64,000 nucleotides of DNA from Lepidostoma basale. Its lineage: Eukaryota; Arthropoda; Insecta; Trichoptera; Lepidostomatidae. Positions 62,943 through 64,000 of the stretch are shown here, piece by piece. Numbering within the stretch: the first letter of the stretch is position 1; every line of letters begins with the position of its first letter. The notes under the pieces are model-generated. The model was not told where the DNA came from. It saw only the letters and a program-made list of their open reading frames with translations, and did no database searches. The translations under genes were made by a program, and so were the position numbers. The stretch spans positions 3,906,001 to 3,970,000 of the forward strand of contig JAHDVF020000211.1 in the NCBI GenBank assembly GCA_022606425.2, written 5' to 3'.

Positions 62943-63129
62943 TATAAAATGTTAAAATATCATAGTGTTTCGGCCAAAACAATGGACTATTTAGAAAATT
63001 AATAAAAAAACGACTGGTTCGAAATGTTTTCGGAAGAAATACTCTTCTACTTATTCGTCTACTTAGTATTATTTTTATTTGGGAAATACTGCAGAAGACA
63101 GACCGAGGTGGAGAACAACAATACATAAA

Positions 63130-63350
63130 GGCACGCAAGACTTTGAAGCATAGCGCAGAGACTACGATGCAGAGAGGAGAGGAGGAGAAAGGAGAGACCA
63201 CTGGGAGACGGTGACGGCTCTATTACAAGCGCCTTCCCTTACCCCAGATGCCCCAGAATTTGTGGGTCCAGGATAGGGCTCTTCAGTCACATGCGGACCC
63301 ACAACCGTGAAGGACAGTCTTCCTCGGACACGAGGGACAGCCGATGATGA
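63130..63350 (+). pseudogene. ZF-e LINE 3' end
   Basis: Same segment as 173-395. The finger frame reads YPRCPRICGSRIGLFSHMRT then H: the first Cys is replaced by Tyr, so the finger is broken in this copy. It ends in GATGATGATGATCATTATTA. Confidence 0.6.
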
Positions 63351-63414
63351 TGATCATTATTATTAATATATTGTTAAATCACTCTTTACACGATTACAAC
63401 GCAAGCCAAATCAA

Positions 63415-63602
63415 TGTAAAGGGAATAGCTATCATTTTGATTCCCATAACATGCAATAGGTAGCTAATCTATCGCCATTTTATTTTCACGTGAATTCTAC
63501 ACCAGATCAAAGACAGTGTAACAATCACACTGCCGTCGCCGGGAATCGAATCCGAGCCCTTCGAATGGCAGTCAAAGCACTTACCACACGGTCACGTAGG
63601 TT
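63415..63602 (-). mobile_element. SINE-t
   Basis: Minus strand: CAACCTACGTGACCGTGTGG, GTAAGTGCTTTGACTGCCAT, B-box CTCGGATTCGATTCCCGGCG, body, CGATAGATTAGCTACCTATT. Second head subtype. Confidence 0.7.
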
Positions 63603-63604
63603 GT

Positions 63605-64000
63605 TGAGGATGTGGCTAAACATCTTGAACATAGTCCTCTTTCATTTGCTTCTTGGTCGCCCTTGTTTGGGATATTAGCCCCTAGTTTCATTCAGCGTGT
63701 CGGTGAACGTATCGCCACATATTGTCTATGGTCTCCCAACACTTATTTTTAATGTTTTGGTCTAGACAAAGGTCTTTGTCTATTTAGTTTATTCTCAGTC
63801 TACCCATTGCATTATAAAAGATACCCCTTTTCACATAGGTCACCATAGTTCTGGAACATATTACTTCATTTCGCACTATATTCTTTCTTCTCAGTCGTAC
63901 TCCTCGTAATTGAGAGTCGTGTGCATCCTGTAAACCATTGACCATGGCACGCCATGCACTCCTGCCACTTGTCATTATCCAAGTTGCAGCGAATGAGAGA
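63605..64000 (-). pseudogene. RTE-like LINE 3' fragment running off the window
   Basis: The minus frame 63975-63784 encodes a W-R-A-M-V-N-G-L-Q-D-A-H-D-S-Q stretch, followed by broken frames with GGGCGACCAAGAAGCAAATG (GRPRSK-like). This resembles the extreme C-terminus of RTE-type ORF2. No second copy here to confirm it. Confidence 0.4.

Noticed and set aside
1..64000. Circular replicon or phage, because similar segments occur at both ends
   Set aside because: The end segments are two diverged copies of a LINE 3' end, one with a broken zinc finger. The rest of the window is eukaryotic repeat DNA.

Overview
The window looks like AT-rich, gene-poor nuclear DNA of an insect, most likely a moth or butterfly. 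I infer this from base composition, the mix of RTE-like, L2/CR1-like and Jockey-like LINE debris, a tRNA-derived SINE and TTAA-type DNA elements. No sequence search was possible, so the species is not known. I found no convincing host protein-coding gene. Two short reading frames near 1.1 and 3.5 kb are weak exon candidates. A CpG-rich island at 20.5-21.2 kb, inside a repeat-poor tract (18.0-22.0 kb), is the best candidate for host regulatory DNA or a first exon.

Most of the window is mobile DNA. Working names used below: RTE-a, a LINE whose 3' end reads as a cluster around GGCGTGATGG and ends in GTT/GTTA repeats, with one nearly full-length copy at 37.6-40.4 kb and about twenty 5'-truncated copies on both strands. 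L2-b, an L2/CR1-like LINE with an AGCGCC...GGCGCT 3' stem-loop and an ATT-type tail, best copy 52.85-54.24 kb. Joc-c, a Jockey-like LINE with a (GATTT)n tail, best copy 41.2-41.9 kb. RTE-d, a mixed set of other RTE-like 3' fragments. ZF-e, LINE 3' ends encoding a C2H2 finger at both window edges. SINE-t, a tRNA-derived SINE. SINE-z, a non-autonomous element that shares the 3' tail of RTE-a.

The most unusual content is a set of 150-450 bp foldback (hairpin) elements, here HhFB families A to H. Their primary sequences differ, but each arm carries a hammerhead-ribozyme-like core: CUGANGA, a perfect stem II whose sequence changes between families while pairing is kept, then GAAA and a self-complementary stem III (ACAUGU, ACUAGU or ACAGCUGU), flanked in the best copies by a paired stem I. 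Because each element is an inverted repeat, one ribozyme sits on each strand. Several copies have 12-16 bp target-site duplications and a 40-45 nt tail on one side only, which points to retrotransposition. A Penelope-like element C-terminal fragment lies beside family C, so these are plausibly non-autonomous Penelope-like derivatives. Families A, G and H and one B copy carry the paired change C3 to U and G8 to A.

Layout: 0-18 kb mixed repeats with a minisatellite (2.6-3.25 kb), a tandem duplication in which one copy is interrupted by a TTAA element (8.05-9.87 kb) and nested insertions; 18-22 kb repeat-poor tract with the CpG island; 22-25.3 kb foldbacks F and C and the Penelope-like fragment; 26-37.5 kb dense truncated LINEs and SINEs; 37.6-41.9 kb the best RTE-a and Joc-c copies; 42-64 kb dense nested debris, the long L2-b copy, tandem family E hammerheads (56 kb), a SINE-split foldback (60.5-61.4 kb) and a piggyBac-like element (61.6-62.4 kb). 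Coordinates of repeat edges are by eye and usually good to about 10-20 bases.
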